The notes under the pieces: generated by a model
What the model saw: only the letters and a program-made list of their open reading frames with translations
Databases searched by the model: none
Told to the model about the DNA's origin: nothing
Shown here: in pieces, positions 16,230-27,900 of the stretch
How the letters are laid out: every line of letters begins with the position of its first letter
Position numbering within the stretch: the stretch's first letter is position 1
Made by a program: the position numbers and the translations under genes
Assembly: GCA_023227965.1 (NCBI GenBank)
Contig: JALOCA010000022.1
Coordinates: 1-56,672 of the forward strand
Reading direction: 5' to 3'
Length of the DNA: 56,672 nt
From: Lentimicrobiaceae bacterium
GTDB taxonomy: Bacteria > Bacteroidota > Bacteroidia > Bacteroidales > JALOCA01

Positions 16230-19200
16230 TTGGCTTTGAATACCAACGAAAGAATAAATTTCAGCTCCTCAAAGATTCAATCTGAATACCCTGATTTCCT
16301 TGAGATTCAAGTAAAATCATTTCAGGATTTTTTCCAACTGGAAACCAATCCCGAAAATCGTGTTAATGAAGGACTTTACAAAGTTTTCTCCGAAAATTTC
16401 CCCATTACCGATGCAAGAAACAACTTCGTTCTCGAATTTCTTGACTATTTTATTGACCCCCCGCGCTATTCCATTGAAGAATGCATTGAACGTGGTCTCA
16501 CGTATAGCGTGCCTTTAAAAGCAAAACTCAAACTGTATTGCACCGACCCCGAACACGAGGACTTTGAAACCATCATTCAGGATGTGTATCTGGGCATGAT
16601 ACCCTACATGACACCTAAGGGAACTTTCGTAATCAACGGAGCCGAAAGAGTTGTGGTATCACAGCTCCATCGCTCGCCCGGTGTATTTTTCGGAACAAGT
16701 TTCCATGCCAATGGTCAGCAGTTGTTTTCGGCAAGAATCATCCCCTTCAAAGGCTCGTGGATGGAATTTACCACCGACATAAACAATGTAATGTATGCTT
16801 ACATTGACCGAAAGAAAAAATTACCCGTAACTACTCTGTTACGCGCCATCGGATATGAAAGTGATAAAGATATTCTCGAGATTTTCGACCTTGCAGAAGA
16901 AATAAAGGTAAGCAAAGCAGGATTGAAAAAAGTAGTAGGACGACATCTCGCCGCCCGTGTACTCAAATCATGGATAGAAGACTTTGTAGATGAAGATACC
17001 GGTGAAGTGGTTTCCATCGAAAGAACCGAGGTTATTATTGACCGCGAAACCATTCTTGAAACCAAACACATTGATTTAATAGTTGATGCAGGGATAAAAA
17101 CCATACTGCTACACCGCGACGAAAACATTGCGCTCGACTATTCCATCATTTTTAATACATTACAAAAAGATACTGCCAACTCTGAAAAAGAAGCCGTCGA
17201 ATTCATCTATCGTCAGCTTCGCAACGCAGAACCCCCCGACGAAGAAACAGCAAGAGGTATCATTGAAAAACTCTTCTTTTCCGACAAACGCTATGACCTT
17301 GGCGACGTGGGCAGGTACAGAATTAACAAAAAACTTAACCTCGACGTTTCGCTCGAAACCAAGGTTCTTACTAAAGAAGATATCATTTCCATCATCAAAT
17401 ACCTCATCGGACTTATCAACTTACGTACCGAAGTAGATGATATTGACCACCTGAGTAATCGTAGAGTACGTACCGTAGGCGAGCAACTATACAACCAGTT
17501 TGGTGTAGGTTTAGCCCGTATGGCACGTACCATACGTGAAAGAATGAATGTTCGCGATAATGAAGTTTTCACTCCCACCGATCTTATCAATGCAAAAACG
17601 CTGTCATCGGTAATCAATTCATTTTTCGGAACAAACCAGTTGTCGCAATTTATGGATCAAACCAATCCTCTTGCCGAACTTACCCACAAAAGAAGGGTTT
17701 CAGCATTAGGACCCGGAGGATTGTCGCGCGACAGAGCCGGATTTGAAGTACGCGACGTACACTATACCCACTACGGAAGACTTTGCACCATTGAAACCCC
17801 CGAAGGACCAAACATCGGGCTGATTTCATCACTTTGTGTGTATGCAAAAATCAACAAACTGGGATTCATCGAAACTCCCTACCTCAGAGTAGAAGAAGGC
17901 AGAGTACACTTCGACGAAAATCCTACATATCTTAGCGCTGAAGAAGAAGAAAATAAAATTATTGCCCAGGCAACCACACCAACTATTGAGGACGGAACTT
18001 TCAAAGATGAAAAAATTAAAGTTCGTTCTCTTGCCGATTATCCTATTGTCGAAAGAGAAAAAATAGACCTTATTGATGTGGCACCTAATCAAATAGCATC
18101 CATTGCAGCTTCTCTCATCCCCTTCCTTGAACATGACGATGCCAACCGTGCCCTTATGGGTTCAAACATGATGCGGCAGGCAGTCCCCCTGCTTAACCCG
18201 GAAGTACCTATTGTTGGTACCGGTATCGAAGGCCCGGTAGCCCGCGATTCACGCGTGCTGATAAATGCCGAAGGCGACGGAATAGTGGAATATGTTGATG
18301 CCGCCGAAATAACCATTCGGTATACGAGGGTTGAAAAAGAAAAACTCGTAAGCTTCGATGACGATGTACGCACTTACAACCTGACAAAATTTACCCGTAC
18401 CAACCAAAACACTTCCGTTAACTTACGTCCCATCGTTAAAAAAGGACAAAAAGTTAAAAAAGGACAGGTGCTATGCGAAGGCTATGCAACTAAAGGAGGC
18501 GAACTGGCACTGGGCAGAAACCTGATGGTAGCCTTTATGCCTTGGAAAGGATACAATTTTGAAGATGCTATCGTTATTTCCGAACGCGTAGTGCGTGAAG
18601 ATATTTTTACATCATTGCATATCGAAGAATTTACTCTCGAGGTACGCGATACCAAGCGTGGCGCCGAAGAACTCACTAACGATATTCCCAACGTAAGTGC
18701 AGAAGCAACCAAGGAACTCGACGAAAATGGGTTAATCAGAATTGGTGCCGACGTTAATGAAGGAGACATCCTTATCGGGAAAATCACCCCTAAAGGAGAA
18801 AGCGATCCTACACCCGAAGAAAAATTACTCAGGGCAATATTTGGCGATAAAGCGGGCGATGTAAAAGATGCCTCCCTGAAAGCCCCTCCTTCCATGAAAG
18901 GTGTAGTTATTGAGAAAAAACTTTTTTCAAGGATTTTCAAAGACAGAAAATCGAAAGCCAAAGAAAAAGATGTCATCAAAAAATTAGACGATGAATTTAA
19001 CCGCGACAGTGAAAAACTGAAAACAAAACTGGTAGATAAACTGCTGGTTCTCGTAAGCGGAAAAACCTCGCAGGGCGTGTACAATAATTTTAAGGAAGAA
19101 GTTGTACAAAAGAAAGCCAAATTCCATCAAAAAATGCTGATGGGAATTGACTATATGAATGTTAACCCCAACAAATGGACAACAGACAAAGAAAAGAACG

Positions 19201-20036
19201 ACCTGATAAAGGAACTCATCAATAATTATTCAATAAAATACAAGGAAATTCTTGGTATTTATAACCGTAAGAAATTTGTAGCTTCTGTTGGCGACGAATT
19301 ACCCAACGGAATCGTTCAAATGGCAAAAGTGTATGTTGCAAAAAAACGCAAACTGAAAGTTGGGGACAAAATGGCGGGCAGACATGGGAACAAAGGTATC
19401 GTAGCCCGAATAGTACGCGACGAAGACATGCCTTTCCTTGCAGATGGAACCCCCGTCGACATAGTGCTGAACCCTCTGGGCGTACCCTCGCGTATGAACC
19501 TTGGACAAATTTACGAAACCGTTTTAGGCTGGGCAGGTAAAAAACTGGGAATGAAATTTGCAACCCCTATTTTTGACGGAGCCAGCATACAGCAAATCAA
19601 TAATTACATGAATGAAGCCGAACTTCCCGACAACGGACAAATATATCTGTACGACGGAGGAACCGGTGAAAGATTTGACCAGCCTGCTACCGTAGGATAC
19701 ATCTATATGATGAAACTGCACCATATGGTTGACGACAAAATGCATGCAAGGTCAATAGGTCCCTATTCGCTGATTACACAACAACCTTTGGGCGGTAAAG
19801 CACAATTCGGAGGTCAACGATTCGGCGAAATGGAAGTTTGGGCTCTTGAAGCATTCGGAGCATCAAACATACTTCAGGAAATTCTTACTGTAAAATCAGA
19901 CGATGTTGTGGGAAGAGCCAAAGCATATGAAGCCATAGTAAAAGGCGAAAATATGCCTATACCTGGTATTCCCGAATCCTTCAACGTTTTGGTTCACGAA
20001 CTCAGGGGCTTATGCCTTAACATAACTTTTGATTAA
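16230..20036 (+). CDS. rpoB: DNA-directed RNA polymerase subunit beta
   Basis: 1268 residues, the usual Bacteroidota RpoB length. Recognisable blocks include the N-terminus NTNERINFSSSKIQSEYPDFLE, SQLHRSPGVFFG, the rifampicin-region segment FFGTNQLSQFMDQTNPLAELTHKRRVSALGPGGLSRDRAGFEVRDVHYTHYGRLCTIETPEGPNIGLI and the C-terminal KAQFGGQRFGEMEVWALEAFGA. The start must be a TTG: an in-frame TAA lies at 16221-16223, nine bases before the TTG at 16230, and no ATG occurs before the conserved N-terminus. A second in-frame TTG at 16236 is the only close alternative. Ser rather than Phe-type changes associated with rifampicin resistance were not seen in the region above. Confidence 0.99.
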   Translation: MALNTNERINFSSSKIQSEYPDFLEIQVKSFQDFFQLETNPENRVNEGLYKVFSENFPITDARNNFVLEFLDYFIDPPRYSIEECIERGLTYSVPLKAKLKLYCTDPEHEDFETIIQDVYLGMIPYMTPKGTFVINGAERVVVSQLHRSPGVFFGTSFHANGQQLFSARIIPFKGSWMEFTTDINNVMYAYIDRKKKLPVTTLLRAIGYESDKDILEIFDLAEEIKVSKAGLKKVVGRHLAARVLKSWIEDFVDEDTGEVVSIERTEVIIDRETILETKHIDLIVDAGIKTILLHRDENIALDYSIIFNTLQKDTANSEKEAVEFIYRQLRNAEPPDEETARGIIEKLFFSDKRYDLGDVGRYRINKKLNLDVSLETKVLTKEDIISIIKYLIGLINLRTEVDDIDHLSNRRVRTVGEQLYNQFGVGLARMARTIRERMNVRDNEVFTPTDLINAKTLSSVINSFFGTNQLSQFMDQTNPLAELTHKRRVSALGPGGLSRDRAGFEVRDVHYTHYGRLCTIETPEGPNIGLISSLCVYAKINKLGFIETPYLRVEEGRVHFDENPTYLSAEEEENKIIAQATTPTIEDGTFKDEKIKVRSLADYPIVEREKIDLIDVAPNQIASIAASLIPFLEHDDANRALMGSNMMRQAVPLLNPEVPIVGTGIEGPVARDSRVLINAEGDGIVEYVDAAEITIRYTRVEKEKLVSFDDDVRTYNLTKFTRTNQNTSVNLRPIVKKGQKVKKGQVLCEGYATKGGELALGRNLMVAFMPWKGYNFEDAIVISERVVREDIFTSLHIEEFTLEVRDTKRGAEELTNDIPNVSAEATKELDENGLIRIGADVNEGDILIGKITPKGESDPTPEEKLLRAIFGDKAGDVKDASLKAPPSMKGVVIEKKLFSRIFKDRKSKAKEKDVIKKLDDEFNRDSEKLKTKLVDKLLVLVSGKTSQGVYNNFKEEVVQKKAKFHQKMLMGIDYMNVNPNKWTTDKEKNDLIKELINNYSIKYKEILGIYNRKKFVASVGDELPNGIVQMAKVYVAKKRKLKVGDKMAGRHGNKGIVARIVRDEDMPFLADGTPVDIVLNPLGVPSRMNLGQIYETVLGWAGKKLGMKFATPIFDGASIQQINNYMNEAELPDNGQIYLYDGGTGERFDQPATVGYIYMMKLHHMVDDKMHARSIGPYSLITQQPLGGKAQFGGQRFGEMEVWALEAFGASNILQEILTVKSDDVVGRAKAYEAIVKGENMPIPGIPESFNVLVHELRGLCLNITFD

Positions 20037-20106
20037 TGTTGAAGTTGAATGGAAAACATTCCGGTAAAATCAACTTATTTTTATAACAATCAGCATTATA
20101 CACAAT

Positions 20107-23100
20107 ATGGCATTTAAAAAGGAATCATCACCTCTCAACAATTTTTCAAGCATGACTATCAGTCTTGCTTCACCCGAAACCATTCTTAATCGTTCGAGTG
20201 GAGAGGTATTAAAACCCGAAACTATAAACTATCGTACATACAAACCCGAACGCGACGGTTTGTTCTGCGAACGCATTTTTGGTCCGGTAAAAGACTGGGA
20301 ATGCCATTGCGGAAAATACAAACGTATTCGCTATAAGGGTATTGTATGCGACCGTTGCGGCGTAGAAGTTACTGAAAAAAAGGTACGACGCGAACGAATG
20401 GGGCACATTCAATTGGTAGTCCCTGTGGCACACATCTGGTTTTTCAGATCTATGCCCAATAAAATCGGTGCTCTGCTCGGTTTGCCCTCCAAAAAAATTG
20501 ACACTATCATTTACTACGAAAAATACGTGGTAATTAATGCCGGCGTTGCAAAAGATTTTCAGTTAAAATCAGGCGAAAAAGTAGATTACCTATCTTTCCT
20601 TTCGGAAGAGGAATATTACGAAGTATTAGACACCCTTCCCAAAGAAAACCAGTACCTCGACGATAATGATCCAACCAAGTTTATCGCCAAAATGGGTGCA
20701 GACGCATTGTACGAACTTCTTTCGCGATTAAATTTGGATCAGGTTTCTTTCGAACTCCGCGACAAAGCGAACAAAGAAACATCGCAACAACGCAAACAAG
20801 AAGCACTGAAACGCCTCCAGGTGTACGAAGCTTTCCGCGATGCCCAAAAAAGAATAGAAAACCGTCCCGAATGGATGATAGTAAAAGTAGTTCCTGTAAT
20901 TCCGCCCGAACTCCGTCCTTTGGTTCCCCTTGATGGGGGAAGGTTTGCCACATCCGACCTTAACGACCTTTACCGCAGAGTTATCATCAGAAATAATCGC
21001 TTAAAACGTCTCATCGAAATAAAAGCTCCCGATGTAATTATGCGAAACGAAAAACGCATGCTACAGGAAGCCGTTGACTCACTTTTCGATAACTCACGTA
21101 AAGCCAGTTCGGTAAAAACCGAATCGAATCGTCCCCTTAAATCGCTTAGCGATAGTCTGAAAGGAAAACAGGGACGTTTTCGCCAAAACCTGTTAGGAAA
21201 ACGTGTTGACTACTCGGGTCGTTCGGTTATTGTTGTGGGACCTGAACTCAAACTCAACGAATGTGGTCTGCCTAAAGAAATGGCTTCCGAATTGTTTAAG
21301 CCTTTTATCATCCGCAAAATGCTGGAACGCGGTATCGTTAAAACCGTAAAGTCGGCAAAGAAAATTGTGGACAGAAAAGACCCCGTCGTTTGGGATATCC
21401 TTGAAAATATCCTGAAAGGGCATCCTGTTATGCTTAACCGTGCCCCTACTCTTCACCGGCTGGGGATTCAGTCATTTCAGCCCAAGCTTATCGAAGGAAA
21501 AGCCATTCAGTTGCACCCGCTCGTTTGTACGGCTTTTAATGCCGATTTCGACGGCGACCAGATGGCAGTACACGTTCCCTTGGGCAACGCAGCCATCATC
21601 GAAGCCCAGATTCTGATGCTTGCCTCGCACAACATTCTTAACCCTGCCAACGGAGCCCCCATTACCGTACCTTCACAAGATATGGTTCTGGGTTTGTATT
21701 ACATGACAAAAGCCCGCAAATCGGAAGGAAATTTTAAAGTAAAGGGTGAAGGAAATACTTTTTACTCTCCGCAGGAAGTAATTATTGCTTTTAACGAAAA
21801 GAAAGTTGACCTGCATGCAGTTATCAATGTCCGCCTGAAAACCATGGAAAATGGTCAGCCCGTTGTGAAAAAAATGGAAACAACTGTTGGCCGTGTACTA
21901 TTCAACCAGGTTGTACCCGAAAACTACGGATACATCAACCAGATACTTACAAAAAAAGCCCTCCGCGATATCATCGGTGATATTCTGAAAAAAACCGGAA
22001 CTGATAAAACTGCCAAATTTCTCGACGATATTAAAAACCTTGGATATACCATGGCATTCAAAGGGGGTTTGTCGTTTAATCTTGGAGATGTAATTATTCC
22101 CAAAATCAAAGAAGATCTGATTAAGCAGGCAGACAATGAAGTGGATGAAGTTTTGAACAACTATAACATGGGCTTCATCACCAACAACGAAAGATACAAC
22201 CAGATTATTGACATCTGGACACACACCAATTCGCAGCTCACAACTACCGTGATGCAGCAATTATCCAAAGACCAGCAGGGATTCAATTCAGTGTATATGA
22301 TGCTTGACTCTGGTGCCCGTGGTTCAAAAGAACAAATCCGGCAGTTGTCGGGTATGCGTGGTTTGATGGCTAAACCTCAGAAGTCTGGCGCTTCTGGAGG
22401 TGAAATCATTGAAAATCCTATTCTTTCCAATTTTAAAGAAGGTCTTTCTGTACTTGAGTATTTCATCTCTACGCATGGCGCTCGTAAAGGTCTTGCTGAC
22501 ACCGCTTTAAAAACAGCCGATGCCGGTTATCTCACCCGCCGCCTTGTGGATGTTGCTCAGGATGTCGTCATCACCGAAGAAGACTGCGGAACTCTGCGCG
22601 GATTGCTTACTACCGCTTTGAAGAAAAACGAAGAAGAGGTAGAGTCGTTGTACGATAGAATATTGGGACGTACTACCCTGCACGACATTTATCATCCACA
22701 AACAGGAAAACTTATTGTGCCCGCAGGAAAAGAACTTACCGAAGACATCTGCGAACAAATACAAAATTCGCCAATTGAAGCCGTTGAAATCCGTTCGGTA
22801 CTTACCTGTGAATCGAAAAAAGGTGTTTGTGCAAAATGCTATGGTCGCAGCTTAGCTACAGGTCATATGGTTCAAAGAGGTGAAGCAGTAGGTGTTATTG
22901 CTGCACAATCCATCGGCGAACCTGGCACTCAGCTCACCCTTCGTACATTCCATGTCGGCGGTGTGGCAGGTGCCAATATAGCCTCATCTTCCCGTATAAT
23001 AGCCAAATACAATGGCGTTCTTGAAATTGACGAATTGCGTAGCGTAGAATATACCAATGCTGAAGGAAAGACTTACGAAATTGTTCTCGGACGTTCGGCA

Positions 23101-24408
23101 GAAATGCGGATTGTTGACCAAAATACGGGTATCGTGCTTTCTTCAGGAAACATCCCTTACGGAGCCAACTTGTATTTTACCCATGGAACTCAAATTCACA
23201 AAGACGAACTCATCAGCGACTGGGATCCATACAATGCCGTTATCCTCTCCGAAGTAACCGGTAAAATACTCTACGAAAATATTATCGAAGGAGTAACTTA
23301 CCGCATCGAATCCGACGAACAAACCGGATACCACGAAAAAGTAACCATCGAATCGAGACAAAAAACCAAAAACCCGGGAATTAAAATTTTATCATCCAGC
23401 GGTGAAGAAATCAGAGCCTACGATATTCCTGTGGGTGCCCATATTATGGTTGAAGACGGAGATAAAATCCATGCTGGCGAATTACTTGTAAAAATACCAC
23501 GCGCCGTAGGCAAAGCCGGTGACATCACCGGAGGGCTGCCTCGTGTTACCGAATTATTCGAAGCACGTAACCCCTCCGACCCCGCCGTAGTATCCGAAAT
23601 AGATGGTGTGGTTTCTTTCTCCAAAAAACTTAAAAGAGGAAACCGCGAAGTAATCATCACTTCCAAAACCGGCGAAGAAAAGAGCTATCTGATAACCACT
23701 TCCAAACAGATTCTTGCACAGGAAAATGATTATATAAAAGCCGGAACGCCGCTATCAGAAGGTGCCATGACTCCGGCAGACATCTTAGCCATTAAAGGAC
23801 CTATGAAAGTACAGGAATACATCGTTAACGAAATCCAAGAAGTGTATCGCTTACAAGGTGTAAAAATCAACGACAAGCATTACGAAGTCATTGTACGGCA
23901 AATGATGCGGAAAGTGGAAATAGAAGACCCTGGTGATACTAAATTTCTGGAAGGCGAACTGGTTAATAAAACCGATTTCCAGGAAGAAAATGATGAAATT
24001 TTTGGGAAAAAAGTAATAATTAACAGTGGAGATTCAGTAAATTACAAAGCCGGTCAAATCATCAGTGCCCGTAAATTGCGTGATGAAAATTCTCTGCTGA
24101 AACGCAGGGATAAAAAACTGGTAGAAGCCCGCGATGCACAGTCAGCCACTGCCCGTCAGGTATTGCAGGGGATAACCCGTGCTTCGTTGCAAACCTACAG
24201 CTTTATTTCTGCCGCTTCGTTCCAGGAAACTACCAAAGTTCTTACCCAGGCAGCTATTAATGCCAAACGCGACGATCTGCTGGGTTTGAAAGAAAATGTA
24301 ATTGTTGGACATAAAATACCGGCAGGAACCGGACTCCGCGAATACGATAACCTTATCGTAGGCTCACGGGAAGAATATGAAACCCTAATGGAATCGAAAA
24401 ACGACTAA
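20107..24408 (+). CDS. rpoC: DNA-directed RNA polymerase subunit beta'
   Basis: 1433 residues. The N-terminal zinc-binding ribbon uses Cys66, Cys68, Cys81 and Cys84 (ECHCGKYKRIRYKGIVCDRCG). The catalytic NADFDGD loop that holds the active-site Mg is at 478-484. A second zinc site starts at Cys901 (LTCESKKGVCAKCYGR) and is followed by the trigger-loop region GEAVGVIAAQSIGEPGTQLTLRTFH. Downstream of rpoB by 70 bases in the same operon. Confidence 0.99.
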   Translation: MAFKKESSPLNNFSSMTISLASPETILNRSSGEVLKPETINYRTYKPERDGLFCERIFGPVKDWECHCGKYKRIRYKGIVCDRCGVEVTEKKVRRERMGHIQLVVPVAHIWFFRSMPNKIGALLGLPSKKIDTIIYYEKYVVINAGVAKDFQLKSGEKVDYLSFLSEEEYYEVLDTLPKENQYLDDNDPTKFIAKMGADALYELLSRLNLDQVSFELRDKANKETSQQRKQEALKRLQVYEAFRDAQKRIENRPEWMIVKVVPVIPPELRPLVPLDGGRFATSDLNDLYRRVIIRNNRLKRLIEIKAPDVIMRNEKRMLQEAVDSLFDNSRKASSVKTESNRPLKSLSDSLKGKQGRFRQNLLGKRVDYSGRSVIVVGPELKLNECGLPKEMASELFKPFIIRKMLERGIVKTVKSAKKIVDRKDPVVWDILENILKGHPVMLNRAPTLHRLGIQSFQPKLIEGKAIQLHPLVCTAFNADFDGDQMAVHVPLGNAAIIEAQILMLASHNILNPANGAPITVPSQDMVLGLYYMTKARKSEGNFKVKGEGNTFYSPQEVIIAFNEKKVDLHAVINVRLKTMENGQPVVKKMETTVGRVLFNQVVPENYGYINQILTKKALRDIIGDILKKTGTDKTAKFLDDIKNLGYTMAFKGGLSFNLGDVIIPKIKEDLIKQADNEVDEVLNNYNMGFITNNERYNQIIDIWTHTNSQLTTTVMQQLSKDQQGFNSVYMMLDSGARGSKEQIRQLSGMRGLMAKPQKSGASGGEIIENPILSNFKEGLSVLEYFISTHGARKGLADTALKTADAGYLTRRLVDVAQDVVITEEDCGTLRGLLTTALKKNEEEVESLYDRILGRTTLHDIYHPQTGKLIVPAGKELTEDICEQIQNSPIEAVEIRSVLTCESKKGVCAKCYGRSLATGHMVQRGEAVGVIAAQSIGEPGTQLTLRTFHVGGVAGANIASSSRIIAKYNGVLEIDELRSVEYTNAEGKTYEIVLGRSAEMRIVDQNTGIVLSSGNIPYGANLYFTHGTQIHKDELISDWDPYNAVILSEVTGKILYENIIEGVTYRIESDEQTGYHEKVTIESRQKTKNPGIKILSSSGEEIRAYDIPVGAHIMVEDGDKIHAGELLVKIPRAVGKAGDITGGLPRVTELFEARNPSDPAVVSEIDGVVSFSKKLKRGNREVIITSKTGEEKSYLITTSKQILAQENDYIKAGTPLSEGAMTPADILAIKGPMKVQEYIVNEIQEVYRLQGVKINDKHYEVIVRQMMRKVEIEDPGDTKFLEGELVNKTDFQEENDEIFGKKVIINSGDSVNYKAGQIISARKLRDENSLLKRRDKKLVEARDAQSATARQVLQGITRASLQTYSFISAASFQETTKVLTQAAINAKRDDLLGLKENVIVGHKIPAGTGLREYDNLIVGSREEYETLMESKND

Positions 24409-24420
24409 AATCATTATGTT

Positions 24421-24726
24421 ATGAACAAACAGGAAAATCAGATCAATATCGAGTTGAATGAAGAAACGGCAGAAGGAATCTACTCAAACCTTGCCATTAT
24501 CACCCATTCCAACACAGAGTTCATAGTTGATTTTATCAAGATGATGCCCGGAATTCCAAAAGCGAAGGTAAAATCGAGAATCATTCTTACACCTCAACAC
24601 GCCAAAAGATTACTTAGGGCGCTAAAGGATAACATTTCTAAGTTTGAGCAAATGCACGGTACCATTAAAGATACCGAAACCGAAGGAATACCTTTTCCCA
24701 TTACCGGACCCACAGCCCAGGCTTAA
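24421..24726 (+). CDS. DUF3467 domain protein
   Basis: 101 residues matching the small DUF3467 family: INIELNEETAEGIYSNLAIITHSNTEFIVDFIKMMPGIPKAKVKSRIILTPQHAKRLLRALKDNI. The family often follows rpoC in Bacteroidota. It starts 12 bases after the rpoC stop, so it is probably the last gene of the rpo operon, and a terminator follows. Its function is unknown; the conserved linkage suggests a role with RNA polymerase or ribosomes (inference). Confidence 0.92.
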   Translation: MNKQENQINIELNEETAEGIYSNLAIITHSNTEFIVDFIKMMPGIPKAKVKSRIILTPQHAKRLLRALKDNISKFEQMHGTIKDTETEGIPFPITGPTAQA

Positions 24727-24746
24727 TAACCTCAGAAAATTCTTAA

Positions 24747-24782
24747 AAATGGCTTCCCCCAAAAGGAAGCCATTTTTTTTAT
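24747..24782 (+). terminator. Terminator of the rpoBC operon
   Basis: AATGGCTTCC and GGAAGCCATT pair around a short loop and are followed by a run of T. It closes the rplK-rpoC-DUF3467 transcript. Confidence 0.9.
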
Positions 24783-24828
24783 TTTTTGCAATAAAAAAAT
24801 ATTGCATATGTGTTAATTAAATTTTATT

Positions 24829-24836
24829 TATCTTTG
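24829..24836 (+). promoter_or_regulatory. -7 box for the SusC/D/E-like operon
   Basis: TATCTTTG matches TAnnTTTG and lies 118 bases before the susC-like ATG, giving a 5' leader of roughly 110 bases. The -33 element is weak (TTG at 24802-24804, spacing longer than usual). No regulator gene (SusR, ECF/anti-sigma or hybrid two-component) lies next to the operon. Confidence 0.6.
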
Positions 24837-24953
24837 AATCAATTTTACGTTCATATAAAAAATGTCTTCTTCCCGATGTAAAATTATAAATTTCGAATTT
24901 ATATATAAATATAATTATAATTAACTAAAATGTTAACTTAAAAATGTCAATCT

Positions 24954-27900
24954 ATGAAGAAACATCTACAATTGTTTGCTATTCTGTTTCTTATCATTTT
25001 GTGGGCATTTGCCACTGAGGCATTTGCACAGGAGATGAAGATTACAGGAAAAGTAAAGGATGCTACCGACGGTAGTTCGCTACCGGGAGTAAGCATTCTG
25101 ATCAAAAACACCACGCGAGGTACGACAACCGACATTGATGGAAGCTATTCTATCACTGCGGGTGCCACATCCACACTGGTATTTTCATTTGTAGGCTACA
25201 CTCCTCAGGAAGTAGTAGTCGGAGCACAAAAAGTGATTAATATCTTTTTAAAACCTTCCGTTACCGGTTTAGAAGAAATTGTTGTAATCGGCTATGGGCA
25301 GGTAAAGAAATCCGATGCTACTGGCTCACTGTCGGTACTCGGTTCGAAAGACTTTAACCGGGGTGCAATCTCCAATCCAATGGAACTCCTGGTAGGAAAA
25401 GCCGCAGGTGTTATTATTAATACCAACAATGGAGCTCCGGGCGCTAATTCAACCATTCGCATCAGAGGAGGCTCTTCGCTTAAAGCAAGTAACGACCCAT
25501 TAATAGTCATTGACGGTGTTCCTTTCAACGATGCTAACATTAGTGGAGTAAGCAACTCATTGAACTTTATCAACCCAAATGATATTGAATCCTTTACAGT
25601 GTTAAAAGATGCTTCAGCCACCGCTATCTACGGTTCACGTGCATCTAATGGGGTAATTCTTATCACAACTAAAAAAGGCAAAGTCGGTGCAAAAATGCGT
25701 GTCAGCTACAACGGAATCCTGTCATTCGGAACCGTACAGAAAGATGTTGATGTTTTAACCGGGGATGAATACCGTGCCCTTGCACACGAAAAATTAGGCT
25801 CAAATAATATTAACGAAACTGCTTTGGCAAGCTTAGGCACAGCAAATACTGACTGGCAGAAAGAAATTTACAGGACAGCAGTTTCGCACGACCACAATAT
25901 AAGTGTTGGCGGTGCAGTAAAATCTGTACCCTACAGGGTTTCGTTAGGCTACACTGACCAGGAGGGTATTCTGAAAAATACAAGCATGAAACGCAATACT
26001 CTTTCTTTCAACCTCGACCCAACATTTTTAAACGGAGATTTAAAAGTGAACGTAGGTGGAAAAGGTATGTACACCAAACAGGATTTCAGCAACGATGGTG
26101 CAGTAGGTGCCGCAATTCTTTTCGACCCGACTCAACCGGTTATGAACGGAAATAGCCGCTATGGTGGATATTTTACATGGACAACCACTGGTAGCGGCTA
26201 TGCCGGACCCAATGCCGAATACAACCAGATGGCTACCTCGAACCCTGTTGCCATGCTCGATTTAACCGACAACAAATCCGACGTTTACAGAGGTAATGGC
26301 AACATACAGTTTGATTATAAAGTGCCTTTTATCCCCGATTTGCACGCTAATCTTAATATGGCTATTGACGCATATAAAAGCGACGGACACAACAACGTGG
26401 ATACCATTGCCGTTTGGACGCGCCGTGAAGGTTTTGGACGACTAAATGATTATAATCAGGAAGGAAATTCAAAAACACTCGACTTTTTATTAAATTATAA
26501 AAAAGATTTAGATGCCTTGCAAAGTAAAGTTGAAGCTATGGCTGGTTATTCTTACCAACGTTTCTGGAGAAAAAAATATAATTACCAACACAGTATAGTT
26601 GACTTAAAACATCCTCATATTGTTGCCGATAGTATGACTTTTGAGACAGAAAATGTGCTTGTATCATTCTTTGGCAGGATAAATTATTCATTGATGGATA
26701 AATATTTGCTTACTGTAACTCTCCGCGATGATGGTTCATCAAGATTTGCCCCGGAAAACCGCTGGGGATTATTCCCATCACTTGCATTGGCATGGAAAAT
26801 CAAGAACGAAGACTTTCTGAAAGATGTAAAAGCTGTTACCGACCTTAAACTAAGGTTAGGTTGGGGTGTAACTGGTCAGCAAAACATTATCACCGATGAT
26901 AATAACAAACTTCTTGATTATCCTTATATGGGCACATACACATCATCAGTTGAATCTGCCTGTTATCAGATTGGTTACGAAACTGTTGACGGAGTAATTG
27001 ACTATACAAAACCCATTTTTGTTACCACACTTCGTCCAAATGCCTACGACCCAAGTATTAAATGGGAATCAACTACCACACAGAATATAGGTCTCGACTT
27101 CAGTTTCTACAACGACAGAATTTCCGGTTCGTTGGATTATTACAAACGCGAAACCAAAGACCTTATCAACAGCATTCCCATTCCAAACGGAAGCAATTTC
27201 TCAAACTATCTTACAACCAATGTTGGATCACTCGAAAACAAAGGCTTTGAAATTTCACTTAACCTGAAACCCATTGCCAAAAGAGACATGACATGGGACG
27301 TTGGTTTCAACTTTACTTATAACGAAAATAAAATAACCAAGTTTCTACGTACAGATGATCCTACTTACAATGGTATCCCTGCAGGCAATATAAATGGAGC
27401 TACCGGAAACAATATTCTAATTCAAAGTGTTGATTATCCAACATATTCTTTCTTTGTGCTGCAACAAGTTTACGATGTCAACGGATTCCCAATCGAAGGA
27501 TTGTACGTTGACCTAAGTGGCGAAGGCGGAAACATTTCAAGTAACCTTGCTAATTTTTACCATTACAAAAAACCAGTACCCGATTACCTGATAGGTTTAT
27601 CTTCACGTTTCAGCTACAAAAAATTCGACATAGGTTTTTCAGCCCGTATCAACCTAAACAACTATGTTTACAACAATGTAGCTTCACAGACCTTCTACGG
27701 CAACATGTATAACAACAACTACTGGCAAAATTTATCATCACAAATTAAGGATACAAAATTTAACAATGCACAGTATTTTTCGGATATTTATATCGAAAAT
27801 GCCTCTTACTTTAAAATGGATAATATTTCTGCCGGATATAACTTTACAAAAATCATTACCGAAAAACTTCGTGGACGTGTAAGCTTCACAGTTCAGAATG

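Noticed and set aside
18482..19120. Long open frame (212 codons) antisense to rpoB
   Set aside because: Shadow frame of a long conserved gene; Ser/Phe/Leu-rich product without motifs, caused by codon bias on the coding strand.
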